Source: Hydrogenophaga sp.
GTDB taxonomy: Bacteria; Pseudomonadota; Gammaproteobacteria; Burkholderiales; Burkholderiaceae
DNA length: 10,857 bases
Reading direction: 5' to 3'
Assembly: GCA_025458545.1 (NCBI GenBank)
Contig: JALOSH010000075.1
Location: 1 to 10,857, forward strand
A program made the position numbers and the translations under genes. Below the pieces are notes generated by a model. It was not told the origin of the DNA. It searched no databases and saw nothing but the letters and a program-made list of their open reading frames with translations. Below, in pieces: positions 1 through 7,358 of the stretch (positions are counted from its first letter, which is position 1; each line of letters begins with the position of its first letter).

Positions 1-477
1 CACAAACGTGAACACGGGCAGCTTGAACTTTTCGGCCAGCTTCATCAGGCGCAGGGCCTTGCGGTAGCCCTCGGGCTTGGTCATGCCGAAGTTGCGCAGA
101 CCCCGCTCCTTGGTGTCGCGCCCTTTCTGATGACCCAGCACCATGCAGGGCTGACCGTTGAAACGTGCCAGACCACCGACGATGCTCAGGTCGTCCGAAA
201 AATGGCGGTCGCCGTGCAGTTCCTGAAAGTGCGTGAAGATCTCACGCACATAGTCCAGCGTGTACGGGCGGTCCTGGTGGCGTGCGATCTTGGTGATCTG
301 CCAGGGTGTCAGGTTGCTGTAGATGTCTTTGGTCAGCTGCAGGCTCTTGCCCGAGAGCTGTTCGATCTCGGCCGAGATATCGACCGCCGACTCGGTCTGC
401 ACATAACGCAGTTCTTCGATCTTGCTTTCGAGTTCGGCAATCGGTTGCTCGAAGTCGAGAAAATTCCTTTTGGCCAA
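1..477 (-). CDS. accA: Acetyl-CoA carboxylase carboxyltransferase subunit alpha (N-terminal half, cut by window edge)
   Basis: AccA pairs with AccD to form the carboxyltransferase that moves the carboxyl group from carboxybiotin-BCCP to acetyl-CoA. This makes malonyl-CoA, the first committed step of cytoplasmic fatty-acid synthesis. The 159 visible codons read directly as AccA. The N-terminus is [17 protein letters not shown], close to the conserved [13 protein letters not shown] start of the family. It is followed by an alpha-helical region, then [19 protein letters not shown] and [11 protein letters not shown], the start of the crotonase-like carboxyltransferase fold. The family is about 320 residues, so roughly half is missing beyond base 1. 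The start is TTG at 477-475: no in-frame ATG lies just upstream, and AAGGAG sits 7 bases before it. The gene lies 44 bases after the glycosylase gene on the same strand and is probably co-transcribed with cysS and the glycosylase. Confidence 0.95.
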   Translation of the reverse strand, partial: MAKRNFLDFEQPIAELESKIEELRYVQTESAVDISAEIEQLSGKSLQLTKDIYSNLTPWQITKIARHQDRPYTLDYVREIFTHFQELHGDRHFSDDLSIVGGLARFNGQPCMVLGHQKGRDTKERGLRNFGMTKPEGYRKALRLMKLAEKFKLPVFTFV

Positions 478-484
478 GGTGTGA

Positions 485-490
485 CTCCTT
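485..490 (-). promoter_or_regulatory. Shine-Dalgarno site of accA
   Basis: On the minus strand this reads AAGGAG, a full match to the anti-SD consensus, with 7 bases between it and the TTG at 477. It decides the start of accA, since there is no competing ATG. Confidence 0.75.
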
Positions 491-521
491 TGGTCTTGTG
501 TGGACGACGTCCGGTGACGTT

Positions 522-1172
522 TCAGTAGCTGACCGGCAGCGGGTCCAGCGAGCGCCAAATATACCAAGTGGCCACGCTGCAGAACGGCGCCCAGGAGGCG
601 GCCACCTCCCGGATTTCGCTGCGGCTCACCGGCTCACCCGAAAAGTAGGCGCGGCTGATGCCGTTTTGCAGACCGATGTCGTCCAGCGGCAGCACATTGG
701 GCCGCATGAGGTGAAAGATCAGGAACATTTCGGCGGTCCAGCGACCGATGCCGCGGATCGCCACCAGCTCGGTGATGATGGCTTCGTCGTCCATCTCGGC
801 CCAGGCCTTCACATGGACCTGGTCGTTGGCAAAGTGCAGCGCCAGATCCACCAGGTACTCGACCTTGCGGGCCGACAAGCCGGCCGCGCGCATGTCGTCC
901 ACCTTGAGCTTGAGCACCTGGGCCGGCACCATTTTTTTCGGCAACAGCGCGAAGCGGTCCCAGACCGACTGCGCCGCCTTCACCGAAATCTGCTGCCCGA
1001 CAATGCTGCGTGCCAGGGTGACGAAAGCATCCCCGCGCGATTGAAGACTCACGCCCGCGTGCTGGGGGATGAGCTTTTTCATCACCCGGTCGCGCTTCAT
1101 CAGGTGGCGACAGGCCTCCTGCCAGTAGAGCGGAGCGTCGGCACCGACATCGGGCTGCAGCGAGGAGGCCAT
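522..1172 (-). CDS. DNA-3-methyladenine glycosylase, AlkA/HhH-GPD type
   Basis: This is a base-excision repair glycosylase that removes alkylated purines such as 3-methyladenine from DNA. It belongs to the helix-hairpin-helix GPD superfamily. With the ATG at 1172 the product is 216 residues, about the size of short AlkA-like enzymes lacking the extra N-terminal domain of E. coli AlkA. Numbered from this [15 protein letters not shown] lies near residues 56-67 and is typical of the fold. The hairpin [13 protein letters not shown] lies near 138-150. The LPLDD motif at about 161-165 carries the likely catalytic aspartate, the second D. Near the C-terminus, [18 protein letters not shown] matches the family's W-x-P-x-R-S-x-A-x-W-Y-x-W block, but Cys replaces the usual Arg. 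A TTG at 1175 could add one Met. ATG is preferred because GGGAG sits 8 bases before it. The ATG overlaps the cysS TGA by one base, implying translational coupling. Confidence 0.9.
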   Translation of the reverse strand: MASSLQPDVGADAPLYWQEACRHLMKRDRVMKKLIPQHAGVSLQSRGDAFVTLARSIVGQQISVKAAQSVWDRFALLPKKMVPAQVLKLKVDDMRAAGLSARKVEYLVDLALHFANDQVHVKAWAEMDDEAIITELVAIRGIGRWTAEMFLIFHLMRPNVLPLDDIGLQNGISRAYFSGEPVSRSEIREVAASWAPFCSVATWYIWRSLDPLPVSY

Positions 1173-2560
1173 CAACGGCGCTCCCAGGTGGTGCCGGCAG
1201 GGCTGTCTTTGAGCACGATGCCTTGCTCCAGCAAGGTCTGGCGAATGCGGTCGGCTTCGGCAAAATTCTTGGCGGCCTTGGCCGCAGCTCGCTCGTTGAT
1301 CTGGCCCTGTATGGCTGTTTCGTTCAGCCCGCCTGCCGTGGATCCGCCACCCTGCAGAAAAGCGGCCGGATCGGCTTGCAGCAGACCCACTGTGCCGCCG
1401 AGCGCGCGCAGCAGACCCGCCAGGTCGGCGTCCTGACTACGGTTGATTTCGCTGGCCAGATCAAACAGCACGGCCACCGCTTCCGGGGTTCCAAAGTCTT
1501 CGTCCATCGCCTGCTTGAAGCGTTGGGCAAAGGGCTGGCTCCAGTCGATCGGGGTTGCGGGAGCCACCGGCACAAGAGAGAGCGCGGTGTACAGCCGCTT
1601 GAGCGACGCGCGGGCATCGTCCAGGTGCACATCGCTGTAGTTCAGCGGGCTGCGGTAATGGGCACGCAGGATGAAGAAACGCACCGTTTCCGGGTCGTAC
1701 TTCGCCAGCACTTCGCGGATGGTGAAGAAATTGCCCAGACTTTTGGACATCTTCTCGTTGTCGACCCGAACAAAGCCGTTGTGCATCCAGAAGCGGGCGA
1801 GCGGCTGGCCGGTCGCGCCTTCGGACTGGGCGATTTCGTTTTCATGGTGCGGAAACTGCAGGTCGGCACCGCCACCGTGAATATCGAACGTCTCGCCCAA
1901 GGTGGCGCCGCACATCGCCGAACATTCGATGTGCCAGCCCGGGCGACCGGGGCCAAACGGGCTTTCCCAGCGAGCCTCGGCTGGTTCGTCGGGCTTGGAG
2001 AATTTCCAGAGCACGAAGTCCAGCGGATCGTTCTTGTCACCGGCCACAGCCACGCGCTCACCGGCCCGAAGATCGTCCAGCGACTTGCCCGACAACTTGC
2101 CATAGCCTTCGAACTTGCGCACCGCGTAGTTCACGTCGCCATTGTCGGCCTGGTATGCCAGGCCCTTGGACTGCAGGCGCTCGATCAGCGACAGCATCTG
2201 CGGCACGTACTCGGTGGCGCGCGGTTCGATGCTGGGCGGCTCTATCCCGAGCAGCGCGATGTCCTGGTGCATCGCGGTGGTCATCTCATCGGTGAGGGAT
2301 CGCAGGGTGATGCCCCGCTCCACCGCGCGCCGGATGATCTTGTCATCGATGTCGGTGATGTTGCGGACATAGGTGACGCGGTAGCCGCTGACCTTGAGCC
2401 AGCGCTGCACCACGTCAAACGCCATCATCATCCGCGCGTGTCCGATGTGGCAGAGGTCGTAGATCGTCATGCCGCACACGTACATGCGCACATGCCCCGG
2501 CTCGATCGGCTCGAAAGGCTCCACGCGGCGGGTGAGGGTGTTGAATATGCTGAGAGTCAT
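1172..2560 (-). CDS. cysS: Cysteinyl-tRNA synthetase
   Basis: This class I aminoacyl-tRNA synthetase charges tRNA-Cys with cysteine in the cytoplasm. The 462-residue product is almost exactly the length of E. coli CysS (461). Key features are in place: Cys29 in YVCGMTIYD, the HIGH signature at 38-41, and the KMSKS loop at 270-274. The zinc ligands expected by comparison with E. coli are Cys29, Cys213, His238 and Glu242, the last two in [12 protein letters not shown]. The C-terminal helical anticodon-binding part ends with the usual AADRIR-like segment, here [16 protein letters not shown]. The start is the ATG at 2560, giving [11 protein letters not shown], the normal beginning of the family. 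The frame stays open 38 codons further upstream, but those residues do not look like CysS. No strong SD precedes the ATG. It is the first gene of the minus-strand cluster. Confidence 0.97.
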   Translation of the reverse strand: MTLSIFNTLTRRVEPFEPIEPGHVRMYVCGMTIYDLCHIGHARMMMAFDVVQRWLKVSGYRVTYVRNITDIDDKIIRRAVERGITLRSLTDEMTTAMHQDIALLGIEPPSIEPRATEYVPQMLSLIERLQSKGLAYQADNGDVNYAVRKFEGYGKLSGKSLDDLRAGERVAVAGDKNDPLDFVLWKFSKPDEPAEARWESPFGPGRPGWHIECSAMCGATLGETFDIHGGGADLQFPHHENEIAQSEGATGQPLARFWMHNGFVRVDNEKMSKSLGNFFTIREVLAKYDPETVRFFILRAHYRSPLNYSDVHLDDARASLKRLYTALSLVPVAPATPIDWSQPFAQRFKQAMDEDFGTPEAVAVLFDLASEINRSQDADLAGLLRALGGTVGLLQADPAAFLQGGGSTAGGLNETAIQGQINERAAAKAAKNFAEADRIRQTLLEQGIVLKDSPAGTTWERR

Positions 2561-2732
2561 CAAAATCGGCCCACACCCGGAATGGCAAGGCGCTCGCCTG
2601 CGCCCGTCGGGAGGAAAACTGGTGGAATCTGGGAGAGTTGGTCGGTGAGGGAACCAAAAAGGCCGCGCGCTCAACCAATTGGAGCGGGTTGCGCCCGCCG
2701 GGAAAGGCGGTCATTGGACTTACACCCTCAGA

Positions 2733-2738
2733 TACAAT
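2733..2738 (+). promoter_or_regulatory. Candidate -10 box for the TPR-protein operon
   Basis: TACAAT preceded by GA is a five-of-six match to the sigma-70 -10 hexamer, about 113 bases before the ATG at 2852. A clean -35 is lacking: TTGGAC at 2714-2719 is only 13 bases away, too close, while TCATTG at 2711-2716 gives a 16-base spacer but matches poorly. The assignment is tentative. Confidence 0.35.
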
Positions 2739-2743
2739 GCGCC

Positions 2744-2749
2744 AGTATA
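2744..2749 (-). promoter_or_regulatory. Candidate -10 box for the cysS operon
   Basis: On the minus strand this reads TATACT, a good -10 hexamer, about 185 bases before the cysS ATG. The sequence 17 bases upstream is not -35-like. It lies back to back with the plus-strand TACAAT, so the two promoters would compete for the same DNA. Tentative. Confidence 0.3.
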
Positions 2750-2851
2750 GCCAGCCCGGTGCGGTGCGCCTGCGCGTCGACGGGTTTTCTGGTGGAGTTC
2801 TGCAACCCGAATTGCTGTCTTCGCTGTGCCGCATCTGCCATCCGAGGTCCC

Positions 2852-3859
2852 ATGTCTGCTTCCTTGAAATCCGCTTCTTTCCTGCCCGCTTCGCTGCGCA
2901 TGCTGGCCGTCTGTGTGGCCGTTTCAGCGGCCCTGAGCGCTCCCATGGCCATGGCGCAGACCGAGGACTACGCCGAGGTCAACCGGCTGATGCGCGCCGG
3001 GCAGATGGCCGAAGCCCTAAGCAAGGCGGACCAGTTCCTGGCCACCAAGCCGCGCGATCCTCAAATGCGCTTTCTCAAAGGTGTGATCCAGACCGAAAGC
3101 GGCAAGCCCACCGATGCGATCAGCACGTTTTCCAAGCTGACCGAAGACTTCCCCGAGCTGCCGGAGCCCTACAACAACCTGGCGGTGCTCTACGCTGGCC
3201 AGAGCCAGTTCGACAAAGCACGCGCCGCCCTCGAAATGGCCATCCGCACCAACCCGAGCTACGCCACGGCCCATGAGAACCTGGGCGACGTGTATGCCAA
3301 ACTCGCGAGCCAGGCTTACAGCAAGGCCCTGCAACTCGATGCCAGCAACGCAGCCGTCGCGCCCAAGCTCAGCCTGATCCGCAACCTGTTTGCCGCCGAT
3401 GCCAAGGGCGTCCGTCCCACCACGGTGGCAGCCGCCACGGTGCCGGCGGCGAGCACCCGGCCGACCACCGCGACCGCCCCGGTGACCACGCCCACCCAGC
3501 CTGTAGCACCGTCGGGTGCCGTGCAAGACGATGTCGAAGCCGCCGTGCAGGCCTGGGCCAAGGCCTGGTCCAGCAAGAACATGCAGGCCTACCTGGGTGC
3601 CTACGCGCAGAATTTCACGCCCCCGGGTGGCCAGTCGCGCAGTGAGTGGGAGGCCGACCGAAGGGCTCGCATCGTGCCGCGCAGCCGCATCGGTGTGGAC
3701 CTGAGCGACATCAACATCACCGTCAACGGCGACCGTGCCACGGTGAGGTTCCGTCAGGCCTACAGCTCTGACACCCTGAACGTGACCAGCCGCAAAACGC
3801 TCGACATGGTCAAGAGCGGCAACCGCTGGCTGATCGTGCGCGAAACCACGGGCTCCTGA
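2852..3859 (+). CDS. Exported TPR protein with C-terminal NTF2-like domain
   Basis: This is a predicted periplasmic protein of 335 residues whose exact function is unknown to me. The N-terminus has a Sec signal: basic residues, a hydrophobic stretch at 17-30, and likely cleavage after AMA at 33-35. Tetratricopeptide-like helices follow at about 41-69, 70-102, 105-136 (YNNLAVLYAGQSQFDKARAA) and a shortened fourth at 139-167 (LGDVYAKLASQAYSKAL). A low-complexity Ala/Thr/Pro linker covers about 185-222. Residues 226-332 form an NTF2-like domain of the kind found at the C-terminus of Csd6-type L,D-carboxypeptidases. TPRs usually mediate protein-protein contacts. The stop overlaps the next gene's ATG by one base (TGATG), so the protein is probably made with the L,D-transpeptidase and may assist it. 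The start at 2852 keeps the basic n-region; ATG at 2900 would give a signal without it. Only a weak GAGG precedes the start. Confidence 0.85.
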   Translation: MSASLKSASFLPASLRMLAVCVAVSAALSAPMAMAQTEDYAEVNRLMRAGQMAEALSKADQFLATKPRDPQMRFLKGVIQTESGKPTDAISTFSKLTEDFPELPEPYNNLAVLYAGQSQFDKARAALEMAIRTNPSYATAHENLGDVYAKLASQAYSKALQLDASNAAVAPKLSLIRNLFAADAKGVRPTTVAAATVPAASTRPTTATAPVTTPTQPVAPSGAVQDDVEAAVQAWAKAWSSKNMQAYLGAYAQNFTPPGGQSRSEWEADRRARIVPRSRIGVDLSDINITVNGDRATVRFRQAYSSDTLNVTSRKTLDMVKSGNRWLIVRETTGS

Positions 3860-5376
3860 TGACGCGTTGGCGGACTTTTCAGCGCGGCCACGCCAGCATC
3901 CCCGCCGCCCTCCAGAGTTCCGGTATCCACGGCTGGCGGCGTCCAGCGCTGGGCTTGGCCGCATTGGCTGCGGCATCCCTGGCGGTGGTCCTGGTCACAT
4001 CCTGCATGCCGCGAGACAACGCCGCCGGCTCGCTGCTGGAGCCGGTGTCCCTCGGGGCAGCCACCTCAGCAACCACCCCACCACCGGCTCCTTCCGGAAG
4101 ACCTTCGCTGATCGATTCCGCGCTGGCCAGGGTGCAAAACACCGCCGATGAGCTGACGGGCGCTGCGTCCACCTCGGGGCTGCTGGCCCGACCGATGTCT
4201 GACGAAGCGCTGCAAGCGGTGATGCCCAAGCTGGGCACCGCCGAGGTCCGGCTGATCGACATCTACCAGCTGATCGGCCAGGGCAAGCACCGCGAAGCCC
4301 TCGGCAAGGCCGATCGGCTGGTGCGTGACCACCCCAACTTCCAGCTGGCCCACCTGGTGCACGGTGATCTGCTGAGCCTGCAGATGCGCCCGGTGAGCCA
4401 GCTCGGCGATGTGCCCGACACCAAAGCCCGTGTTGCCATCGAGCAACTCAACGTGCTGCGCGACGAGTCACGCCGCCGCCTGCGCGCACTGACCGAGCGC
4501 CCGCCCGAGGGCAGCATCCCGACGCAGTTCCTGAGTCTGGCCTCCCAAAGCCGGCACGCCATCGCGGTGGATGCCTCGCGCTCCCGGCTGTACCTGTTCG
4601 AGAACCTCACACCGCCCCAACCAGCCAACAGCCTGCTGGACGCCCCGCCACGGCTCAAACTGCTGGCGGACTTCTACATTTCGGTCGGCCTTCAAGGCAT
4701 CGAAAAACAGGTGGAAGGCGACAAGCGCACACCGCTGGGCGTGTACTACATCACCAGCAACCTGAACCCGGACAGCCTGCCCGATTTGTATGGCGTTGGC
4801 GCATTGCCGATCAACTACCCCAACCCGCTCGATGTGCAGCGCGGCAAAACCGGCAGCGGTATCTGGCTGCACGGCACGCCGCGTGAACAGTTTGTGCGCG
4901 CGCCTCTGGCGTCCGACGGTTGCGTGGTGCTGTCCAATCCCGATCTGGAGCGCTTGCTGCGCACGGTGCAGATCCGCACCACGCCGGTGGTGATCGCAGA
5001 AGAGCTGCAATGGGTGCAACCCGAGGCGCTGGACGCCACACGCCAGCAGTTCGAAGATTCGCTCGAAGCATGGCGAACAGCCAAAGGCCAGGGTGACTTG
5101 CAAAGGCTCAAGACCTTTTACTCCAGCCGCTTCCAGAACCAGGGGCGCGACCTGGCCCAATGGTGGCCACGGGTCGAGAGCGAAGTGCGCTCGGGCAGCG
5201 CCCAGCGGGGCGTGGACATCAAAGACTTGTCGGTTCTGCAGTGGCGCGACTCACAAGACACCATGGTGGTGACCTTCGGCGAAGTCGCCAGTGGTCAGTC
5301 CCGGGGGGTCACCAAGCGGCAGTACTGGATGCGTGAGAGCGACCAGTGGAAGATCTTTTTTGAGGGAACCCCATGA
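3859..5376 (+). CDS. L,D-transpeptidase/L,D-carboxypeptidase family protein (YkuD domain, Csd6/YafK-like)
   Basis: This envelope enzyme is expected to act on peptidoglycan stem peptides, through 3-3 cross-linking, L,D-carboxypeptidase trimming or release of attached protein. The 505 residues begin with a basic stretch and a hydrophobic segment at 30-48 that ends in VTSC. Cys49 could be a lipoprotein Cys, or the segment may be a simple membrane anchor. Residues 128-175 look TPR-like. The YkuD domain runs about 230-380, with [26 protein letters not shown] and the catalytic His338 (IWLHG) and Cys355 (SDGCVVLSN). The LHG...SDGC spacing and the NP/PN motifs resemble YafK (LdtF/DpaA) and Csd6 more than the shorter YbiS type. 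Residues 395-503 form a second NTF2-like domain, as in H. pylori Csd6. The start overlaps the previous stop, and the end overlaps the cyclophilin start by four bases. Family assignment is firm; which reaction it catalyses is not. Confidence 0.9.
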   Translation: MTRWRTFQRGHASIPAALQSSGIHGWRRPALGLAALAAASLAVVLVTSCMPRDNAAGSLLEPVSLGAATSATTPPPAPSGRPSLIDSALARVQNTADELTGAASTSGLLARPMSDEALQAVMPKLGTAEVRLIDIYQLIGQGKHREALGKADRLVRDHPNFQLAHLVHGDLLSLQMRPVSQLGDVPDTKARVAIEQLNVLRDESRRRLRALTERPPEGSIPTQFLSLASQSRHAIAVDASRSRLYLFENLTPPQPANSLLDAPPRLKLLADFYISVGLQGIEKQVEGDKRTPLGVYYITSNLNPDSLPDLYGVGALPINYPNPLDVQRGKTGSGIWLHGTPREQFVRAPLASDGCVVLSNPDLERLLRTVQIRTTPVVIAEELQWVQPEALDATRQQFEDSLEAWRTAKGQGDLQRLKTFYSSRFQNQGRDLAQWWPRVESEVRSGSAQRGVDIKDLSVLQWRDSQDTMVVTFGEVASGQSRGVTKRQYWMRESDQWKIFFEGTP

Positions 5377-5981
5377 AAAACAGCACCTCTCCCGCGAGCG
5401 CCATGCGCCGCCGGCTCAGCGGCCTGATGGCTGCCCTGATCGCTTCGGTCACCCTGGTGTCGGGTCCTGCCCTGGCCCAAACAACGGCGCCCCAGGTGCG
5501 ACTGAACACCTCGGTGGGCGACATCGTGCTGGAGCTCTACCCCGACAAGGCGCCCAAGACGGTCGAAAACTTTCTGCAGTACGTGCGCGACAAGCACTAC
5601 GACGGAACCATCTTCCACCGGGTCATGGATGGCTTCATGATCCAGGGCGGCGGCTTCAACAGCGATCTTCAGCAAAAGGCCACCCGCGCGCCCATTGTTC
5701 TGGAAGCCCAGAACGGCCTCAAGAACGACCGCGGGACCATCGCCATGGCCCGCACACCCAACCCGAATTCGGCCACTGCCCAGTTCTTCATCAACGTGGT
5801 GAACAACGCCATGCTGAACGCGCCGAACCCGGATGGCCACGGTTACGCCGTTTTTGGCAAAGTGGTTCAGGGCATGGACACGGTGGACAAAATCAAGGGC
5901 GCTGCCACCGGGAACAAGGGCATGCACCAGAACGTCCCGCTGCAAACGATCACCATCCTCAAAGCCACTCTGGAGAAATAA
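5373..5981 (+). CDS. Periplasmic cyclophilin-type peptidyl-prolyl cis-trans isomerase
   Basis: This protein catalyses cis-trans isomerisation of X-Pro bonds during folding of exported proteins. The 202-residue precursor has a Sec signal: basic MRRRL at 11-15, a hydrophobic stretch, and probable cleavage after ALA at 33-35. The cyclophilin domain fills the rest. Active-site residues expected from human cyclophilin A are present as Arg83, Phe88, Met89 and Gln91 in [14 protein letters not shown], and as Gln137 and Phe139 in AQFFINV. The VFGKV block follows. The start ATG overlaps the transpeptidase stop (ATGA), and GAGGG lies 6 bases upstream. It is the exported partner of the next gene's product and plays the role of E. 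coli PpiA, though short bacterial cyclophilins are hard to assign as PpiA or PpiB orthologues. Its place after a peptidoglycan enzyme suggests a role in envelope protein folding. Confidence 0.92.
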   Translation: MKNSTSPASAMRRRLSGLMAALIASVTLVSGPALAQTTAPQVRLNTSVGDIVLELYPDKAPKTVENFLQYVRDKHYDGTIFHRVMDGFMIQGGGFNSDLQQKATRAPIVLEAQNGLKNDRGTIAMARTPNPNSATAQFFINVVNNAMLNAPNPDGHGYAVFGKVVQGMDTVDKIKGAATGNKGMHQNVPLQTITILKATLEK

Positions 5982-5985
5982 CACC

Positions 5986-6492
5986 ATGGCCAATCCCCAA
6001 GTCGAACTTCACATCGCCAGCTTTGGTGTTGTCACCCTGGAACTCGATGCCGACAAGGCCCCTCTGTCCACCGCCAACTTCCTGTCGTATGTGAACAAGG
6101 GTCACTACAACAACACGGTATTCCACCGCGTCATCCCCGGCTTCATGGTGCAGGGCGGAGGCTTCGAACCCGGCATGAACCAGAAGCCGACCGACAAGCC
6201 GATCAACAACGAGGCCAACAACGGCCTGAAGAACGAGCTTTACACGGTGGCCATGGCCCGCACCAGCGACCCGCATTCCGCGAGCGCACAGTTCTTCATC
6301 AACGTGGCGAACAACGGCTTCCTCAACCACACCGCGCCCAGCGCGCAAGGCTGGGGCTATGCGGTGTTCGGCAAGGTCGTCGGCGGCGCCGACATCGTCA
6401 AGAAGATCGAAGGCGTGGCGACCGGTCGCAAGGGTTTCCACGACGACGTGCCCAAGGACGACGTGGTCATCGAAAAAGCCGTCGCGCTCTGA
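5986..6492 (+). CDS. ppiB: Cytoplasmic cyclophilin-type peptidyl-prolyl cis-trans isomerase B
   Basis: This is a cytoplasmic prolyl isomerase of 168 residues, close to the E. coli PpiB length (164). It has no signal peptide and starts directly with the cyclophilin fold ([14 protein letters not shown]). Catalytic and binding residues are conserved: Arg48, Phe53, Met54 and Gln56 in [14 protein letters not shown], then Gln102 and Phe104 in [10 protein letters not shown]. The C-terminal part has the usual VFGKVVGG and a closing [16 protein letters not shown] strand. GGAG lies about 10 bases before the ATG, inside the end of the preceding gene, and only four bases separate the two genes. The closely similar protein before it differs mainly by its signal peptide and points to a tandem duplication. 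Confidence 0.95.
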   Translation: MANPQVELHIASFGVVTLELDADKAPLSTANFLSYVNKGHYNNTVFHRVIPGFMVQGGGFEPGMNQKPTDKPINNEANNGLKNELYTVAMARTSDPHSASAQFFINVANNGFLNHTAPSAQGWGYAVFGKVVGGADIVKKIEGVATGRKGFHDDVPKDDVVIEKAVAL

Positions 6493-6499
6493 TCTGCTC

Positions 6500-6514
6500 G
6501 GGGCTGCGCGCCCC
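6500..6514 (+). promoter_or_regulatory. GC hairpin just before the lpxH start
   Basis: GGGGC and GCCCC form a perfect 5-bp stem around a TGCGC loop. It lies 8 bases after the ppiB stop and ends 6 bases before the lpxH ATG. It occupies the place where an SD would be, and no purine-rich SD is visible there. It has no T tract, so it is not a classical terminator. It may limit lpxH translation or mark RNA processing, or it may be chance in GC-rich DNA. Confidence 0.3.
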
Positions 6515-6520
6515 TGCTGC

Positions 6521-7339
6521 ATGACCGCTTCGCCCCCCGACCGCTTTGCCGAGTTGCGCGCCCCAGCGCACTGGCAGGCGGTCGATTTCATGTCCGATCT
6601 CCATTTGCAGGCAGGCGACCCAGCCACGTTCGAGGTGTGGCAACGCTACCTTCAGCGCCCGCCTGCCGAACGTGCCGATGCGCTCTTCATCCTCGGCGAT
6701 CTGTTCGAGGTCTGGGTGGGCGACGATGTGCTGACGCCGACCAGCACGTCGCACGAGTCGGCATTTCTGCGGTGCTGCGTCCACCTGCTGCACACATTCA
6801 GTCGGCACACGCCGGTTTACTTCATGGCTGGCAATCGCGATTTCCTGCTCGGTCCGGACGCCCTGCAGGCCAGCGGCATGCAGGCGCTGGACGATCCCAC
6901 GGTGCTCGAATGTATGGGCCAGCGCTGGTTGCTCAGCCACGGCGACGCACTGTGCCTGGCCGACACCGACTACATGCAGTTCCGCGCCAAAGTGCGCTCC
7001 GCCGACTGGCAGGCCCACTTTCTGGCGCAACCATTGGCCGAGCGCGAGGCCCTGGCCCGCGGCCTGCGCCAGCAAAGCGAGGCACGCAAACGCAGCCAAG
7101 CGCACGACCCCGCCCTGTGGGCCGACGTCGACACCCCTGCAGCCCGGCAATGGCTGCGCGGTGCCAGCGCATCGACACTGATCCACGGCCACACCCACCG
7201 CCCAGCCCGACACACGCTGGGCGATGGCCTGTACCGCGAGGTGCTGAGCGACTGGGATGCGTTGGCCAGCCCGCCGCGCGCGGAGGTGTTGCGACTCACC
7301 GCCACCGGCCTGCTGCGCTGCCCATTGAAGACGGCCTGA
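6521..7339 (+). CDS. lpxH: UDP-2,3-diacylglucosamine diphosphatase
   Basis: LpxH is a peripheral inner-membrane metallophosphoesterase that cleaves UDP-2,3-diacylglucosamine to lipid X and UMP, a step of lipid A synthesis. The 272 residues carry the metal-binding series in order: Asp26 and His28 (SDLHLQ), Asp60 (ILGDLFEVWVGDD), Asn105 (GNRDFLLG), His140 (SHGD), then His222 and His224 (IHGHTHRP). These match the E. coli LpxH ligands in order and context. LFEVWVGDD and the distance to GNRD are typical of LpxH rather than of other phosphoesterases. The protein is somewhat longer than E. coli LpxH (240 residues), mainly at the N-terminus. The ATG at 6521 is the best start: the next in-frame Met is only two residues before the first metal ligand. 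No clear SD is present, so expression may depend on read-through from ppiB, 28 bases upstream. Confidence 0.94.
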   Translation: MTASPPDRFAELRAPAHWQAVDFMSDLHLQAGDPATFEVWQRYLQRPPAERADALFILGDLFEVWVGDDVLTPTSTSHESAFLRCCVHLLHTFSRHTPVYFMAGNRDFLLGPDALQASGMQALDDPTVLECMGQRWLLSHGDALCLADTDYMQFRAKVRSADWQAHFLAQPLAEREALARGLRQQSEARKRSQAHDPALWADVDTPAARQWLRGASASTLIHGHTHRPARHTLGDGLYREVLSDWDALASPPRAEVLRLTATGLLRCPLKTA

Positions 7340-7358
7340 GCGCCTCCATCTTCGAGCG

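Larger units (their letters stand above)
2561..2851. other. Divergent intergenic region between cysS and the TPR-protein gene
   Basis: About 290 bases with no convincing gene. It must hold the promoters of both divergent transcription units. Besides the candidate -10 boxes at 2733-2749, the cysS side contains two small overlapping hairpins that cannot form together, read on the minus strand. One is 2698-2684, stem GCGGG/CCCGC. The other is 2686-2668, stem CGCTC/GAGCG around CCAATTGG. A run of five T follows at 2660-2656. The T run is 7 bases from the stem, so this is not a canonical terminator. The antisense reading frame of cysS stays open across this stretch on the plus strand, but I treat it as a GC-rich shadow. 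Confidence 0.6.

Noticed and set aside
2561..2674. N-terminal extension of CysS by 38 residues
   Set aside because: The extra residues are Pro/Arg/Ser-rich and unlike CysS. The ATG at 2560 gives the normal family N-terminus and length.
1223..2851. Long plus-strand open frame running antisense to cysS and continuing into the TPR gene
   Set aside because: cysS on the opposite strand is unmistakable. The antisense translation has no recognisable domain, and the TPR protein has its own signal peptide start at 2852. The open frame is a by-product of high GC content.
3266..3352. Damage to the fourth TPR of the exported protein
   Set aside because: The unit is a few residues short (YAKLASQAYSKAL), but the frame is intact and I recall the same short form in relatives, so it is more likely a family feature than a deletion.
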